Shown in pieces: positions 23,994 through 34,021 of a stretch of DNA of 64,000 nucleotides. How positions within the stretch are numbered: the first letter of the stretch is position 1; each line of letters begins with the position of its first letter. Both the position numbers and the translations under genes were made by a program. The DNA is taken from contig NZ_CP071517.1 of the NCBI RefSeq assembly GCF_016613475.2, forward strand, positions 558,001 through 622,000. The letters run 5' to 3'. The DNA comes from Lysobacter arenosi. GTDB taxonomy: Bacteria > Pseudomonadota > Gammaproteobacteria > Xanthomonadales > Xanthomonadaceae. Below the pieces are notes generated by a model, which was not told the DNA's origin, ran no database searches, and saw only the letters and a program-made list of their open reading frames with translations.

Positions 23994-25847
23994 AGCGGGA
24001 ACGGCTGGAGCCCGCAGGTGCGTGCCGCAGGTCAGCGTGAACCGCTGGCGGTGCCTTCCTTGGGAATTGACCTCACCTGCCAGCGCCCGTTGCAGGCCGT
24101 CGCGCAGGTGTGCCGGCTTGCCGATCGGGTTCCACACCGGCTCGCGGCCGAAGCGCACGAAGTACGTCGACAGGAAGTGCTGGTTGTCGCCGGGCAGGCT
24201 GGCGAACAGGTCCGGCTCGAACAGTTCCGACTTGCCGCCCGTCTCCGGCATGCCGTAGCCCATCACCCGCAGCACCGTCGGGTAGAGGTTGAAGTGGCTG
24301 GCCTTGTCGCGGTTGTCGTTGGCGGCGTCGCGCAACATCGGCGCCATGGCGGCGTTGCGGGTGATGGCGACCAGCGGCACGCGGCCTTCGCCGGCGGCGG
24401 CCTGGCCGGTCGTGCAGTGGGTCTGCGCGCCGGGCGAGCCGTCCTCGTGGAAGTTCTGGCCGTGGTCGGCGGTGTAGAGGATCAGGGTGTCGTCCAGCGG
24501 TGCGTCGGCCAGGGCCTCGCGGAAGAACTCGCGCGTGTTCCAGGCCACGCAGTTGCGATAGCTGTTCACCTGGCGCCAGCGATCCTCGGAACTTGCCGTG
24601 CCCGAAGCGTGCGGCTGCGGGGCGACGTCGGGATCGGCCTCGTTGCTGAAGTAGGTCCGTTCCATCGTCGGCGAATACAGCGTCTTGTTGGCCGGATACT
24701 TGCCCTCGTACGGGAAATGGCAGCCGACCTTGTTGACGTAGATGAAGCTGGGGCGGGGCCGCTTGAGCATCTCGCCCAGCAGCCGGCCGGCCTGGACGTC
24801 CTTGCTTTCCAGTGGCACCGAAGCGTCGATCTGCACGAACTCGTCGATCTCCGCGCGCTCGCGCTCGTCCATGAAATTGTGCAGCTTGCCGCCGTTGCGC
24901 TGGCCGTCGATGTAGATCGTTCGGTAACCGGCGCTGCTGGCGTAGCGCCAGAACGAGGGATTGACGTCGAGGTCGCGCTGGTAGCTGTCGCGGGTGACGC
25001 CATAACGAACGCTGGCGTTGGACGTGGAGGAGCAGTTGGCAGCCGATGCGGCGATGCCGAAATTGAACAGCGCCGGTCCGAGCGGCCGCAGGCCGGTCTC
25101 GACGCCGTCGTCGACATTGATGTCGACATAGTCGCCGCGCACGCTTTCGTCCATCACCAGCACGACATGGCGGAAGGGGCGCTGGCCGGGGTGCTTGAGC
25201 GCGACGTCCTGGCGGGGCGGCGTGGCCGGCGCGAGCACCTTCTCGGCGCCGAGCACGAAAGCGAACGCCGCCGGGTTGTACTGCCCGGGGAAGCCGTTGG
25301 AGCCTTCGCCGCCGCGCAGGTACAGGATCGCGGCAATCAGCACGATGGGGACGGCCTGGAGCCAGCCGGCGTGACGCAGCGGGCATGCCAGCGGCGCCGG
25401 CAGCCAGGCCGGTGGCGGGAACCAGGGCGGCAGGTTGAGTGCAATTACGCCGAGCAACGACCACAGCACGGCCTGGGCCAGCTGCGCGTCGTGGAAGCCG
25501 GCGAGGTTGCCGGCGAACCCGATCAGGCCCAGGAGCTGTTCGAAGTCGGCCAGGCCGAGGTGACGGGAGGTAATCAGCGCGTGGCCGAGGCTGAATGTGC
25601 TGCTGAGGAAAAAGGCGACGCTCCAGGCCGCCCGCGTGGCCGGCCGCGAATGGAACGCCAGCGCCAGCATCGACACCAGGCAGACCAGCCAGACGGCGGC
25701 AAACACCACCAGCCCCGGCTTCAGCCCGATATGCGCCACGCGCTCTGCCAGCAGGCGATTGGTGCCCAGCAGGTAGATCCCGATCAACACCAGCTTGACG
25801 ACGACCAACCCCACCGTCGCCGCCTTCGATTGCGCCCACTTGGCCAT
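23820..25847 (-). CDS. Inner-membrane sulfatase-fold protein (phosphoethanolamine/phosphoglycerol transferase-like)
   Basis: This 675-residue protein has five or so N-terminal membrane helices and a periplasmic alkaline-phosphatase-superfamily domain. Motifs in order are VVLVMDESVRGDYVD (metal-binding acidic motif), AANCSSTSNAS (expected nucleophile region), KVGCHFPYEGKYP, and YTADHGQNFHEDG followed by THCTTG (metal-binding Asp/His). This is the layout of enzymes that move phosphoethanolamine or phosphoglycerol from lipids onto glycans or lipid A. Conserved sequence ends near HLRDGLQRALAGE; the final 90 residues are low in family character and the last 58 codons overlap the 3' end of galE on the other strand. 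Its neighbours suggest a role in modifying surface glycan; the substrate is unknown. Confidence 0.82.
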   Translation of the reverse strand: MAKWAQSKAATVGLVVVKLVLIGIYLLGTNRLLAERVAHIGLKPGLVVFAAVWLVCLVSMLALAFHSRPATRAAWSVAFFLSSTFSLGHALITSRHLGLADFEQLLGLIGFAGNLAGFHDAQLAQAVLWSLLGVIALNLPPWFPPPAWLPAPLACPLRHAGWLQAVPIVLIAAILYLRGGEGSNGFPGQYNPAAFAFVLGAEKVLAPATPPRQDVALKHPGQRPFRHVVLVMDESVRGDYVDINVDDGVETGLRPLGPALFNFGIAASAANCSSTSNASVRYGVTRDSYQRDLDVNPSFWRYASSAGYRTIYIDGQRNGGKLHNFMDERERAEIDEFVQIDASVPLESKDVQAGRLLGEMLKRPRPSFIYVNKVGCHFPYEGKYPANKTLYSPTMERTYFSNEADPDVAPQPHASGTASSEDRWRQVNSYRNCVAWNTREFFREALADAPLDDTLILYTADHGQNFHEDGSPGAQTHCTTGQAAAGEGRVPLVAITRNAAMAPMLRDAANDNRDKASHFNLYPTVLRVMGYGMPETGGKSELFEPDLFASLPGDNQHFLSTYFVRFGREPVWNPIGKPAHLRDGLQRALAGEVNSQGRHRQRFTLTCGTHLRAPAVPASGPGKPCDVTAPTLDARRGSAAQRRAVTQRIHRLPMPGIAAHGVDVVLGTPAQQLTG

Positions 25848-25908
25848 GCACCGCCCCTCGCTCGGCCCGTCCGCCCGGTCAGTCGACCGGGTCCGGCCCT
25901 AGCACAGG

Positions 25909-26646
25909 TCAATGACCGGAGTGTGTCGGGTCCCGACTGATGAAACGCAGTCCGACGCCCGGTTCGGTCGCGATCCATTGCGGCGCTGCAGCATCGTCGC
26001 CGAGCTTGTGGCGCAATTTGCCGACCAGGATGCGCAGGTAATGGGTGTCGTGCTGGTGGCTGGGGCCCCACAGTTCGCGCAGCAGTTGCGGCTGGGTGAC
26101 GACGCGGCCGGCATGCTGGATCAGCAGGGCGAGCAGGGCGTATTCCTTGCGCGTCAGTGCCACCGGTTGGCCTTGCAGCAGCACTTCGCGCCGCGCCAGG
26201 TCGACGTGCAGGCGGCCGTCTTCGTACAGCGGCTGCGAGCCGGCGGGGGCTGCGTGGGACCGCAACAGCGCACGCACGCGCGCCATCAGCTCCTGCACGC
26301 CGAACGGCTTGGTGACGTAGTCGTTACCACCGGCATCGAGCGCGGCGACCTTCTCGGTCTCGCTGGCGCGCACCGTCAGCAGGATCACCGGCACGCTCGA
26401 CCACTGCCGCAGTTCGCGCAGCACTTCGTGGCCGTCGCGGTCGGGCAGTCCCAGGTCGAGGATGACCAGGTCGGCACCGTGCGTGGCCAACGCCTCCAGC
26501 CCGCCCTCGCCAGACTCCGCGCTTTCCACCGCATAGCCCTGAGCGCGCAGGCTGATGTCGAGGAACTTGCGGATCTGCGGCTCGTCGTCGATGACGAGGA
26601 TGCGGGCGGGCGGGGTGGTGGTGTCGGCGGACCTGGGATCGCTCAC
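25909..26646 (-). CDS. kdpE: Response regulator KdpE
   Basis: This 245-residue OmpR-family regulator has a receiver domain (ILVIDDEPQIRKFL near residue 16, phospho-acceptor Asp in LVILDLGLPDRDG near residue 66, conserved Lys in DYVTKPFG near 115) followed by a winged-helix DNA-binding domain (RLHVDLARREV to GVGLRFI). It pairs with KdpD, encoded 13 bases upstream, to control kdpFABC in response to potassium or turgor. A GTG start at 26646 is used. The N-terminal dozen residues are a polar extension. Identity as KdpE rests both on sequence and on the adjoining kdp genes. Confidence 0.95.
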   Translation of the reverse strand: MSDPRSADTTTPPARILVIDDEPQIRKFLDISLRAQGYAVESAESGEGGLEALATHGADLVILDLGLPDRDGHEVLRELRQWSSVPVILLTVRASETEKVAALDAGGNDYVTKPFGVQELMARVRALLRSHAAPAGSQPLYEDGRLHVDLARREVLLQGQPVALTRKEYALLALLIQHAGRVVTQPQLLRELWGPSHQHDTHYLRILVGKLRHKLGDDAAAPQWIATEPGVGLRFISRDPTHSGH

Positions 26647-26659
26647 GGGCTGTCAGTCG

Positions 26660-29308
26660 TCACTGCGGCTGCAATCGCGGCAGCGTAATCCGGATCGTCG
26701 TGCCGCGCCCGTCCGGACCGGGCAGCGCTTCGACGCTGCCGCCGTGCGCACCGATCATGCCCTGGCAGATCGCCAGGCCCAGGCCCGTGCCCTGGCGGCC
26801 GCGGTCGCCGCGCTCGACGCTGTAGAACATGTCGAAGATGCGCTTGCGCTCTTCCTCGGGGATGCCCGGGCCGCGGTCGCGCACGTCGATGCGCAGTTGT
26901 CCTTCGACCGTGTCCTGGGCGCGGATGGTGATGGCCACGGCGGGCGGCGAGAACTTGGCGGCGTTCTCGAGCACGTTGAACAGCGCCTGCTCGACCAGGG
27001 CAGGGTGCACCCATATCGGCGCCAGGCCGGGTTCGATCGACACCTCGAAGCTCGCCCCGGGTTCGTAGCGCTGCAAGCGCGTCACTGCCGAGCCGATCAG
27101 CTCGTCTACGCCGATCCAGTCGCGGTTGAGGGTGAGTCCGCCGTGGCCAAGCCGGGTCATGTCGAGCAGGTTCTGGATGTAGCGGTCGAGGCGTTCGCCT
27201 TCGATGCGGATGGTTTCCAGCAGGCTGTGCCGGTCCTGCTTGTCCATCGCGTCGGCGTAGTGGTCCAGGCTGCTGGCCGATCCGATGATCGAGGCCAGCG
27301 GCGAGCGCAGGTCGTGCGAGACCGACGACAGCAGCGCCGAGCGCAGCCGTTCGGTCTCGTTGCTGACGCGCGCATTCTCCAGGTCGGCGACCAGGCGCGT
27401 GCGGACCACGGCCTGGGCGATGTCCTGCGCCATCGCTTCGGCGAGGCGGCGTTGCTCGATGCCGAGGCGATGAAGCTGCGGTGGGAAGCGCAGGCCAAGC
27501 AGGCCAGTCTCGCGCTCACCCAGCGGCAGCGGCTGGAACCACCATTCCGAGCCGGCCAGCGTGTCGGTGTAGCGTCCTGACGCCTGACGGTGGCGTACTG
27601 CCCAGTCGGCGGCGGCGCGGTCCTTTTCGCTCAGCAGCTCGGCATGCACCTGATGGTCGCCGGCCTGCAGCACCACCTCGGCATCGAGCGCGCGGCGCAG
27701 CGCATCGCGCCCGGCCTGCAGCACCTGGCCGAGGTCGGCGGCGCTGGCCAGTTGCCGGCCCAGGGTCTGCAGCGCGGTCGCCTGTGCATTGGCTGCGCGT
27801 AGGGCCACCACCTGCATGCGCAGCTTCGAGGCCAGGCGCCCGGCCACCAGCGCCGCGATCAGGAACAGCACCACCGTCGTCACGCCCTGGCGCGCGCCGA
27901 TCATCAGCGTGTAGCGCGGTTCGATGAAGAAAAAGTTGTAGGCCAGGAAGCACAGCACCGCCGAGATCACGGCCGCGGTCATGCGCGTGCGCGCGGCCAC
28001 CAGCACCACCGCGACGATGAAGATCAGTGACAGGTCGTCCAGCGCGATCCAGCGCTCGGCGATCCAGGCCAGCGCCGTGGCCAGCGCGGCCGAGGTCACC
28101 GCCAGTGCGGTGTCGCTGCGGTTGAGGTAGCCACCGGGCTGGCGCCAGGAGCGGCGTGCCCGCGCACGCGCCTCCGGCGTGCTGACGATGGTCAGCTCGT
28201 AGTGGGCGCCGCGCTGGATCAGCTGCTGCGTCAGGGTCCGGTTGAACATGCGCGCGACCGGCCGTTCGCGGGTGCGGCCGAGGACAATCGTGCTGGCGCC
28301 CGATCGCGCCGCCTGGTCGAGCAGGGCATCGACGATGCTGTTGCCGTGCAGCACCAGGGCGTCGCCGCCGAGTCGCCGGGCGAGGGCGAAGGCGCGATCG
28401 AGTTCGAGCTGTTGCGCTTCGCCGGCGGCTTGCGCGCCCTGCACGGTCACCACGGTCCATGGCGAGTCGCGCCGCTCAGCGATGCGACGGGCCACGCGCA
28501 CCAGGTATTCGGACTGGCCGCGACCGTCGATCGCCACCATCACGCCGCGACGCAATGGAACGCCGGGCAGGCCGCGCGCGGTCTGCGCTTCGCGCAGGTC
28601 GCTGTCGACGCGGTCGGCGGCGGTCTGCATGGCCAGTTCGCGCAGGGCGGTGAGGTTGCTCGGCGAGAAGAAGGCCTGCAGCGCGTGCGCGGCCTGGTCG
28701 GGCACGTAGACCTTGCCCTGTTGCAGGCGTTCGATCAGTTCGCGCGGCGGAAGGTCCACCAGGACGATGTCGCGCAGCCGGTCGAAGACGGCATCGGGCA
28801 CGGTTTCGCTGACGCGCACGCCGGTGATGCGGTGGACGACGTCGTTGAGGCTTTCCAGGTGCTGGATGTTGATCGTCGTGAATACGTCGATGCCGGCATC
28901 GAGCAGTTCGATCACATCCTGCCAGCGGCGTTCGTGGCGGCTGCCGGGGACGTTGCGGTGGGCGAGTTCGTCGACCAGGGCGAGCCTGGGCTTGCGGGCG
29001 AGCAGGGCGTCGAGGTCGAGTTCCTCCATGGCCCTTCCCGTGCCTGTCGCGGGCATGTAGTCCACGCGCTTGCGCGGCAGGACTTCCAGTCCTTCGATCA
29101 ATGCGGCGGTTTCGGCGCGGCCATGGGTTTCGACCAGGCCGACGACGACGTCGAGGCCGCGGCGCTGCAGTTCGCGGCCGCGGCTGAGCATGGTGTAGGT
29201 CTTGCCGACGCCGGGTGCGGCGCCGAGGAAGATCGTCAGGCGACCGGCGCCCTGGCGTTGCAGTTCGCCGATGAGTGCGTCTGCCTGGGCGCTTCTTGTG
29301 TCGGTCAT
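26660..29308 (-). CDS. kdpD: Sensor histidine kinase KdpD
   Basis: This 882-residue sensor kinase has the domains of KdpD in order. An N-terminal KdpD domain with a P-loop (GAAPGVGKTYTM, near residues 29-40) and DELAHRNVPGSRHERRWQDV comes first, then a universal-stress-like domain (PWTVVTVQG). Four membrane helices follow around residues 400-500, then a GAF-like region, the HisKA domain (SSVSHDLRSPLASIIGS, phospho-acceptor His near 665) and an ATPase domain with DRGPGIPEEERKRIFDMF and GTGLGLAI. The start ATG at 29308 was chosen because sequence before it is low in similarity and includes an intergenic repeat; the ATG at 29317 is possible. It controls the kdp genes with KdpE. A 148-base gap with a perfect 22-base palindrome separates it from kdpC. 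Confidence 0.95.
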   Translation of the reverse strand: MTDTRSAQADALIGELQRQGAGRLTIFLGAAPGVGKTYTMLSRGRELQRRGLDVVVGLVETHGRAETAALIEGLEVLPRKRVDYMPATGTGRAMEELDLDALLARKPRLALVDELAHRNVPGSRHERRWQDVIELLDAGIDVFTTINIQHLESLNDVVHRITGVRVSETVPDAVFDRLRDIVLVDLPPRELIERLQQGKVYVPDQAAHALQAFFSPSNLTALRELAMQTAADRVDSDLREAQTARGLPGVPLRRGVMVAIDGRGQSEYLVRVARRIAERRDSPWTVVTVQGAQAAGEAQQLELDRAFALARRLGGDALVLHGNSIVDALLDQAARSGASTIVLGRTRERPVARMFNRTLTQQLIQRGAHYELTIVSTPEARARARRSWRQPGGYLNRSDTALAVTSAALATALAWIAERWIALDDLSLIFIVAVVLVAARTRMTAAVISAVLCFLAYNFFFIEPRYTLMIGARQGVTTVVLFLIAALVAGRLASKLRMQVVALRAANAQATALQTLGRQLASAADLGQVLQAGRDALRRALDAEVVLQAGDHQVHAELLSEKDRAAADWAVRHRQASGRYTDTLAGSEWWFQPLPLGERETGLLGLRFPPQLHRLGIEQRRLAEAMAQDIAQAVVRTRLVADLENARVSNETERLRSALLSSVSHDLRSPLASIIGSASSLDHYADAMDKQDRHSLLETIRIEGERLDRYIQNLLDMTRLGHGGLTLNRDWIGVDELIGSAVTRLQRYEPGASFEVSIEPGLAPIWVHPALVEQALFNVLENAAKFSPPAVAITIRAQDTVEGQLRIDVRDRGPGIPEEERKRIFDMFYSVERGDRGRQGTGLGLAICQGMIGAHGGSVEALPGPDGRGTTIRITLPRLQPQ

Positions 29309-29409
29309 GGCGGGCATTGTGCCTGTGTGGGTTGTTGCGGTTGCGTGCGCGGCCCTGCGGCCAACGCTACGGCGCGTCATCGCCCGGTCTTCGTTGGTGA
29401 GCCAAAAGG

Positions 29410-29431
29410 CCCTCTCCGCGCGCGGAGAGGG
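29410..29431. repeat. Perfect 22-base palindrome between kdpC and kdpD
   Basis: The sequence CCCTCTCCGCG is followed directly by its reverse complement, then by GGTTGGGGTGAGGG. This is a form of the intergenic CCCTCTCC...GGAGAGGG element common in Xanthomonadaceae. In an RNA it would fold into a hairpin that could separate kdpFABC expression from kdpDE. No T-run follows on either strand, so an intrinsic terminator is not supported. Confidence 0.75.
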
Positions 29432-29456
29432 GTTGGGGTGAGGGCGGCTCTTGCCG

Positions 29457-30080
29457 TTACTTGAGTGCGTCCATCGCCAGATTGAGTTGCAGCACGTTGA
29501 CACGCGTCTGACCCAGCACGCCGAACTGAGGCGCCTCGGTGTGCGCGGTCACGACCGCGGCCACATCCGCTTCGCTGAGGCCCCGCGCCTTCGCCACCCG
29601 CGCGAACTGCACCTGCGCGCCCAGCGGCGACAAGTGAGGGTCCAGTCCGCCACCCGATTGCGTGACCAGTTCAGCCGGCACCTGCGCCGGCGTAATGCCC
29701 TCGCGCGTGGCGACTTCCCGGGTCAGTTCCTCGATGCGCTTGCGCAGGTCGGGATTGCTACGGGCCATGTTGCTGCCGGCGGCGGCCATCGGGTCGTAAC
29801 TGGCGGCCGACGGGCGCGGCTGGAAGTAGCGGTCATCGGCGAACGGCTGGGCCACCAGGGCCGAACCGCGCGCCTTGCCATCGACCATCACGATGCTGCC
29901 CGTGGCCTGGTGCGGGAACAGCAGCCGGCCCAGTGCGGCGCCGGCCAGCGAATAGAGCAGGCCGAATCCGACCAGTATCACCACGGCGAACACCAGCGGG
30001 GCGCGCAGCGACGTGCGGTCCTCCAGCACGGCCGCGTGCGCGGCCGGCGGAACGTACGAAACGGAAGTAACGGTAGTCAT
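29457..30080 (-). CDS. kdpC: Potassium-transporting ATPase subunit KdpC
   Basis: This 207-residue protein has one membrane helix near residues 26-47 and a periplasmic domain with the conserved segments QPRPSAASYDPMAAAGSN, LVTQSGGGLDPHLSP and FGVLGQTRVNVLQLNLA. It is the chaperone-like subunit that helps couple KdpA and KdpB at the inner membrane. The ATG at 30080 follows the kdpB stop immediately; a longer frame from 30107 would overlap kdpB and is unsupported. Length agrees with the family (about 190-200 residues) with a short polar N-terminal extension. Confidence 0.96.
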   Translation of the reverse strand: MTTVTSVSYVPPAAHAAVLEDRTSLRAPLVFAVVILVGFGLLYSLAGAALGRLLFPHQATGSIVMVDGKARGSALVAQPFADDRYFQPRPSAASYDPMAAAGSNMARSNPDLRKRIEELTREVATREGITPAQVPAELVTQSGGGLDPHLSPLGAQVQFARVAKARGLSEADVAAVVTAHTEAPQFGVLGQTRVNVLQLNLAMDALK

Positions 30081-30081
30081 C

Positions 30082-32151
30082 TCAGAACCCCACTGCCACG
30101 AGAGCAAGATCGATCAGCTTGATGGCGGCGAACGGCAGCAGCACGCCGCCGACGCCGTACACGAGCATGTTCCGGCGCAGCAGCGAGACCGCGCTGGCGG
30201 GCTTGAAGCGCACGCCGGCCAGCGCCAGCGGAATCAGCGCCGGGATGATGATTGCGTTGAAGACCAGCGCCGCCATCACGGCGTTGGTCGGGCTCGACAG
30301 GTGCATCACGTTGAGCGCGGCCATCTGCGGAATGGCGGCGGCAAACAGCGCCGGCAGGATCGCGAAGTACTTCGACACGTCGTTGGCGAGCGAGAACGTG
30401 GTCAGCGCGCCACGGGTGATCAACTGCTGCTTGCCGACCTCGACCACCGCCAGCAGCTTCGCAGGATCGGAATCCAGGTCGACCATGTTGCCGGCTTCCT
30501 TGGCTGCCTGCGTGCCCGAGTTCATCGCCAGTCCGACGTCGGCCTGGGCCAGCGCCGGCGCGTCGTTGGTGCCGTCGCCGACCATCGCCACCATGCGGCC
30601 GCCGGCCTGCTCGGCGCGGATGCGGGCGAGCTTGTCTTCGGGCCTTGCCTCGGCGATGTAGTCGTCGACACCGGCCTCCGCGGCAATCGCGGCGGCGGTG
30701 AGCGGGTTGTCGCCGGTGATCATCACCGTGCGCACGCCCATCGCACGCAAGCGGGCGAAGCGTTCCTTGACGCCGTGCTTGACCACGTCCGACAGCTCGA
30801 TCACGCCCAGGATGTGGCGGCCTTCGGCGACCACCAGCGGCGTGGCGCCGCCACGTGCGACCTGCTCGATGCGCGCGGCCAGCTCCGGAACGACCTGGCC
30901 ACCCAGTGCCTGCACGTGCTGGGCAATCGAATCGCCGGCGCCCTTGCGGATGATGCGGCCGTCGCGGCCCCCAAGCGGGATGTCTACGCCCGACATGCGG
31001 GTCTGCGCGGTGAACTGCACGTAGTGGGCCTTCTCCGGCTCGGGTACGGTGCTCTTGAGCTCGCGAGCCAGGCGCACGATCGACTTTCCTTCCGGCGTCG
31101 GGTCGGCCAGCGAAGAGAGCAGCGCGGCATCGCGCAGCTGGCTCATGTCGACGCCGGCGAGCGGATGGAACACCGTGGCCTGGCGATCGCCATGCGTGAT
31201 CGTGCCGGTCTTGTCGAGCAGCAGCACGTCGACGTCGCCGGCGACTTCCACCGCCTTGCCCGACTTCGCCAGCACGTTGGCCTGCAGCGCACGGTTCATG
31301 CCGGCAATGCCGATCGCCGGCAGCAGGCCGCCGATCGTGGTCGGGATCAGGCACACCAGCAGCGCGATCAGCAGCAGCGGATCGATCTTGGCGCCGACGA
31401 AACCGGCCAGTGCGGGCAGGGTGGCGACGACGATCAGGAAGGTCAGCGTCATCGCCGCCAGCAGCATCGTCAGCGCGATCTCGTTCGGCGTCTTCTGCCG
31501 GTTGGCGCCTTCAACGAGAGCGATCATGCGGTCGAGGAAGCTGTGACCGGGCTCGGCGCTGACTTCGACGACGATCTCGTCGGAGAGCACCTTGGTGCCG
31601 CCGATCACGCCGGAGCGGTCGGTGCCAGCCTCGCGCAGTACCGGTGCGGACTCGCCGGTGACCGCCGCCTCGTTGATGGTGGCCACGCCTTCGACGATCT
31701 CGCCATCGGCCGGCACCAGTTCACCGGCCGAGACAATGACGCGGTCGCCCGGGCGCAGCGTTGCCGCCGCGACTCGGCTCTCACCGCCAACGCGGGTCTT
31801 GCCGTTGAGGCGACGCGCAACCAAGTCGCGCCGTGCCGCACGCAGCGAGGCCGCCTGGCCACGGCCGCGCGCTTCGGCCACCGCTTCGGCGAAGTTGGCG
31901 AACAGCACTGTCACGAACAGGGTCAGTGTCACCGCGACGCCGAAGGCGGTATTGCCGGGAACCGCTGCGGTAATGAGCGCCGACAGGATCGTGCCGAGCA
32001 GCACGATCGCCATGACGGGACTCTTCACCGCCTGGCGCGGCGACAGCTTGCGGAAGGAATCGATCAGCGACGTGCGCAGGGCTGCGGCGTCGAGGCCGGC
32101 CACCGACTGGCGGCGGGCAGTACCAAGATGAGAAGTGTCAGTCACGTTCAT
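30082..32151 (-). CDS. kdpB: Potassium-transporting P-type ATPase subunit KdpB
   Basis: This 689-residue P-type ATPase has the TGES motif of the actuator domain (AAVTGESAP near 168), the phosphorylation motif [10 protein letters not shown] near 312, the nucleotide-binding and hinge segments [18 protein letters not shown] near 520, and the expected membrane helices. It hydrolyses ATP to drive potassium uptake through KdpA. The ATG at 32151 is chosen because it lies just four bases after the kdpA stop; an in-frame TTG at 32166 would overlap kdpA. All key catalytic residues appear intact. Confidence 0.97.
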   Translation of the reverse strand: MNVTDTSHLGTARRQSVAGLDAAALRTSLIDSFRKLSPRQAVKSPVMAIVLLGTILSALITAAVPGNTAFGVAVTLTLFVTVLFANFAEAVAEARGRGQAASLRAARRDLVARRLNGKTRVGGESRVAAATLRPGDRVIVSAGELVPADGEIVEGVATINEAAVTGESAPVLREAGTDRSGVIGGTKVLSDEIVVEVSAEPGHSFLDRMIALVEGANRQKTPNEIALTMLLAAMTLTFLIVVATLPALAGFVGAKIDPLLLIALLVCLIPTTIGGLLPAIGIAGMNRALQANVLAKSGKAVEVAGDVDVLLLDKTGTITHGDRQATVFHPLAGVDMSQLRDAALLSSLADPTPEGKSIVRLARELKSTVPEPEKAHYVQFTAQTRMSGVDIPLGGRDGRIIRKGAGDSIAQHVQALGGQVVPELAARIEQVARGGATPLVVAEGRHILGVIELSDVVKHGVKERFARLRAMGVRTVMITGDNPLTAAAIAAEAGVDDYIAEARPEDKLARIRAEQAGGRMVAMVGDGTNDAPALAQADVGLAMNSGTQAAKEAGNMVDLDSDPAKLLAVVEVGKQQLITRGALTTFSLANDVSKYFAILPALFAAAIPQMAALNVMHLSSPTNAVMAALVFNAIIIPALIPLALAGVRFKPASAVSLLRRNMLVYGVGGVLLPFAAIKLIDLALVAVGF

Positions 32152-32155
32152 TACC

Positions 32156-33904
32156 TCACGGGCCAACCGAAGCGGCGCCGTACAGCGTCAGATGCTCGGC
32201 GATGGGTCCCATCACCAGGGCGGGCATGAATTGCAGGACGGTCAGGATCACGATGACCGCGATCAGCGTCAGTGCGAAGGTAGGCGTCTCCACGTGCAGC
32301 GTGCCGCTGCTTTCCGGAGCCACGCGCTTGCGCGCCATCAGGCCGGCAACGGCGAGCGGGATGATCAGCGCGGGATAGCGGCCAAGTGCGAGCACTACCG
32401 AGCAACTCAGGTTCCACCACCAGGTCGCATCGCCCAGGCCTTCGAACCCCGAGCCGTTGTTGGCGAACGCAGATGTGTATTCGTAGAACACCTGGCTGAT
32501 GCCATGGAAACCCGGATTGGAGTTGCCAGTAATCGACGGGAACGCCAGCGTGACTGCCGAGAAGCCAAGCACGACCAGCGGCTGCAACAGGATCAGCAGC
32601 GCCAGCAGCTTCACTTCAGGCGCCTCGATCTTGCGTCCGAACAGCTCCGGAGTCCGCCCGGTCATCAGGCCGGCCAGGAACACGGCGAGCATCAGGTACA
32701 CCAGGAACTGCTGCAGGCCGCAGCCGACGCCGCCCCAGATGGCATTGATCAGCATGTTGACCATCGCCATGCCGCCGGTGAGCGGCGCCAGCGAGTCATG
32801 CATCGCATTGACCGAGCCGTTGTTGACCTGCGTGGTCATGGCCGACCACAGCGTCGACGACTCCACGCCAAGGCGCACTTCCTTGCCTTCCATCAACGCC
32901 GGATCAGCCGCGGTGGATGAATAAGCCTCGGACCACATCGACAGGCCGGTGGAGGCCAGCGACATCAGCAGCATGGTGCCGAACACCATGGCGGTCAGTC
33001 GCTTGCGACGCGTGAACGGCCCGACCATGAAGGTGATCGCCATCGGGATCAGCAGGATCCCCAGCACTTCGATCAGATTCGAAAGTGGCGTGGGATTTTC
33101 CAGGGCCGCCGTGCTGTTGGGGCCGTACCAGCCGCCACCGTTGGAGCCGAGCTGCTTGATGGCGACCATCGGCGAGACCGGGCCGAGCGGGATCTTCTGC
33201 TCCTTCATCTCGACGCTGGCGTCGACCGGCGTGATGCTGGGGCCGGCCTGAAGCGTCGACGGCACGCCCTGCCAGGTCAGCAGGACCGACCACAGCAGGC
33301 ACAGCGGCAGCATGAAGCGCAGCGTTGCGCGGGTCACGTCTACCCAGTAGTTGCCGACGTCACGCTCGCTGCCTTCCTGCACAGCGTGGCCTGCGATGAC
33401 GGTCTTGCCGGCGGTCTGCGCCATTTCCGCACGGCCACCGAACAGGCCCCGCAGCGTGGCCACCACGATCGCAAGGCCCATGACAGGCGTTGCGACCTGC
33501 AGGCCGACGATGCCGACCATCTGCGACAGGTAGCTCAGCTGCGACTGGCCGGAGTAGTGCTGCTGGTTGGTGTTGGTCAGGAACGACACCATCGTGTGCA
33601 GGGCGGTATCCCAGCGCATGTTGGGGATGCCGTCGGGATTGAGCGGTAGCCAGGTCTGGGTCATGAACTGCACCCACACCACCAGGCCCACGACCAGGTT
33701 GCTGATCGCGAATGCCGTGGCGTAGCCGCGCCAGCTCATGCCGCGTTGCGGATCGGTGCCAAGCGCCTTGTAGATCAGGCGCTCGGCCGGTCCGGCGACG
33801 CGGTCCATCCAAGAGCGATCGCCACGCATGACGCGGGCGAGGTAGTGCCCGAGCGGCCAGCCGAGGCCGATCGCAAGCACCAGAACAAGTAGTGTCTCGG
33901 TCAT
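32156..33904 (-). CDS. kdpA: Potassium-transporting ATPase subunit KdpA
   Basis: This 582-residue, ten-helix membrane protein carries four selectivity-filter-type loops; visible conserved segments include [38 protein letters not shown] and [11 protein letters not shown]. It is the potassium-selective channel-like subunit of the Kdp complex in the inner membrane. The gene starts at the ATG at 33904, 12 bases after the kdpF stop, and is followed four bases later by kdpB. Length matches E. coli KdpA (557) with minor loop differences. Confidence 0.97.
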   Translation of the reverse strand: MTETLLVLVLAIGLGWPLGHYLARVMRGDRSWMDRVAGPAERLIYKALGTDPQRGMSWRGYATAFAISNLVVGLVVWVQFMTQTWLPLNPDGIPNMRWDTALHTMVSFLTNTNQQHYSGQSQLSYLSQMVGIVGLQVATPVMGLAIVVATLRGLFGGRAEMAQTAGKTVIAGHAVQEGSERDVGNYWVDVTRATLRFMLPLCLLWSVLLTWQGVPSTLQAGPSITPVDASVEMKEQKIPLGPVSPMVAIKQLGSNGGGWYGPNSTAALENPTPLSNLIEVLGILLIPMAITFMVGPFTRRKRLTAMVFGTMLLMSLASTGLSMWSEAYSSTAADPALMEGKEVRLGVESSTLWSAMTTQVNNGSVNAMHDSLAPLTGGMAMVNMLINAIWGGVGCGLQQFLVYLMLAVFLAGLMTGRTPELFGRKIEAPEVKLLALLILLQPLVVLGFSAVTLAFPSITGNSNPGFHGISQVFYEYTSAFANNGSGFEGLGDATWWWNLSCSVVLALGRYPALIIPLAVAGLMARKRVAPESSGTLHVETPTFALTLIAVIVILTVLQFMPALVMGPIAEHLTLYGAASVGP

Positions 33905-33916
33905 CGTTGTGCTGCC

Positions 33917-34009
33917 TTAGAAATCTTCGGGTCGAAGAACCACGTACAGCAGGTATGCCGAGGCGACGATCACCGCGACTCCGCACACAAGGGCAAGCCA
34001 GCCAGGCAT
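33917..34009 (-). CDS. kdpF: KdpF small membrane peptide
   Basis: A 30-residue hydrophobic peptide begins MPGWLALVCG, spans the membrane once and ends VVLRPEDF. That is the usual KdpF pattern of one helix followed by a short charged tail containing RPE. KdpF stabilises the KdpABC complex. The ATG at 34009 is preceded by a strong AAAGGAGA ribosome site that overlaps the stop of the porin gene, and the stop lies 12 bases before kdpA. Position, size and tail together make the assignment firm. Confidence 0.93.
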   Translation of the reverse strand: MPGWLALVCGVAVIVASAYLLYVVLRPEDF

Positions 34010-34021
34010 GTCGTCTCTCCT

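Noticed and set aside
24018..25940. 640-codon frame opposite the sulfatase-like gene, and similar long frames opposite kdpB, kdpD, pcnB-panB and metG
   Set aside because: All mirror well-supported genes on the other strand and lack motifs, signal peptides or ribosome sites.
32151..32166. Longer kdpB from TTG at 32166
   Set aside because: It would overlap the kdpA stop and an ATG lies five codons later, directly after the kdpA stop.
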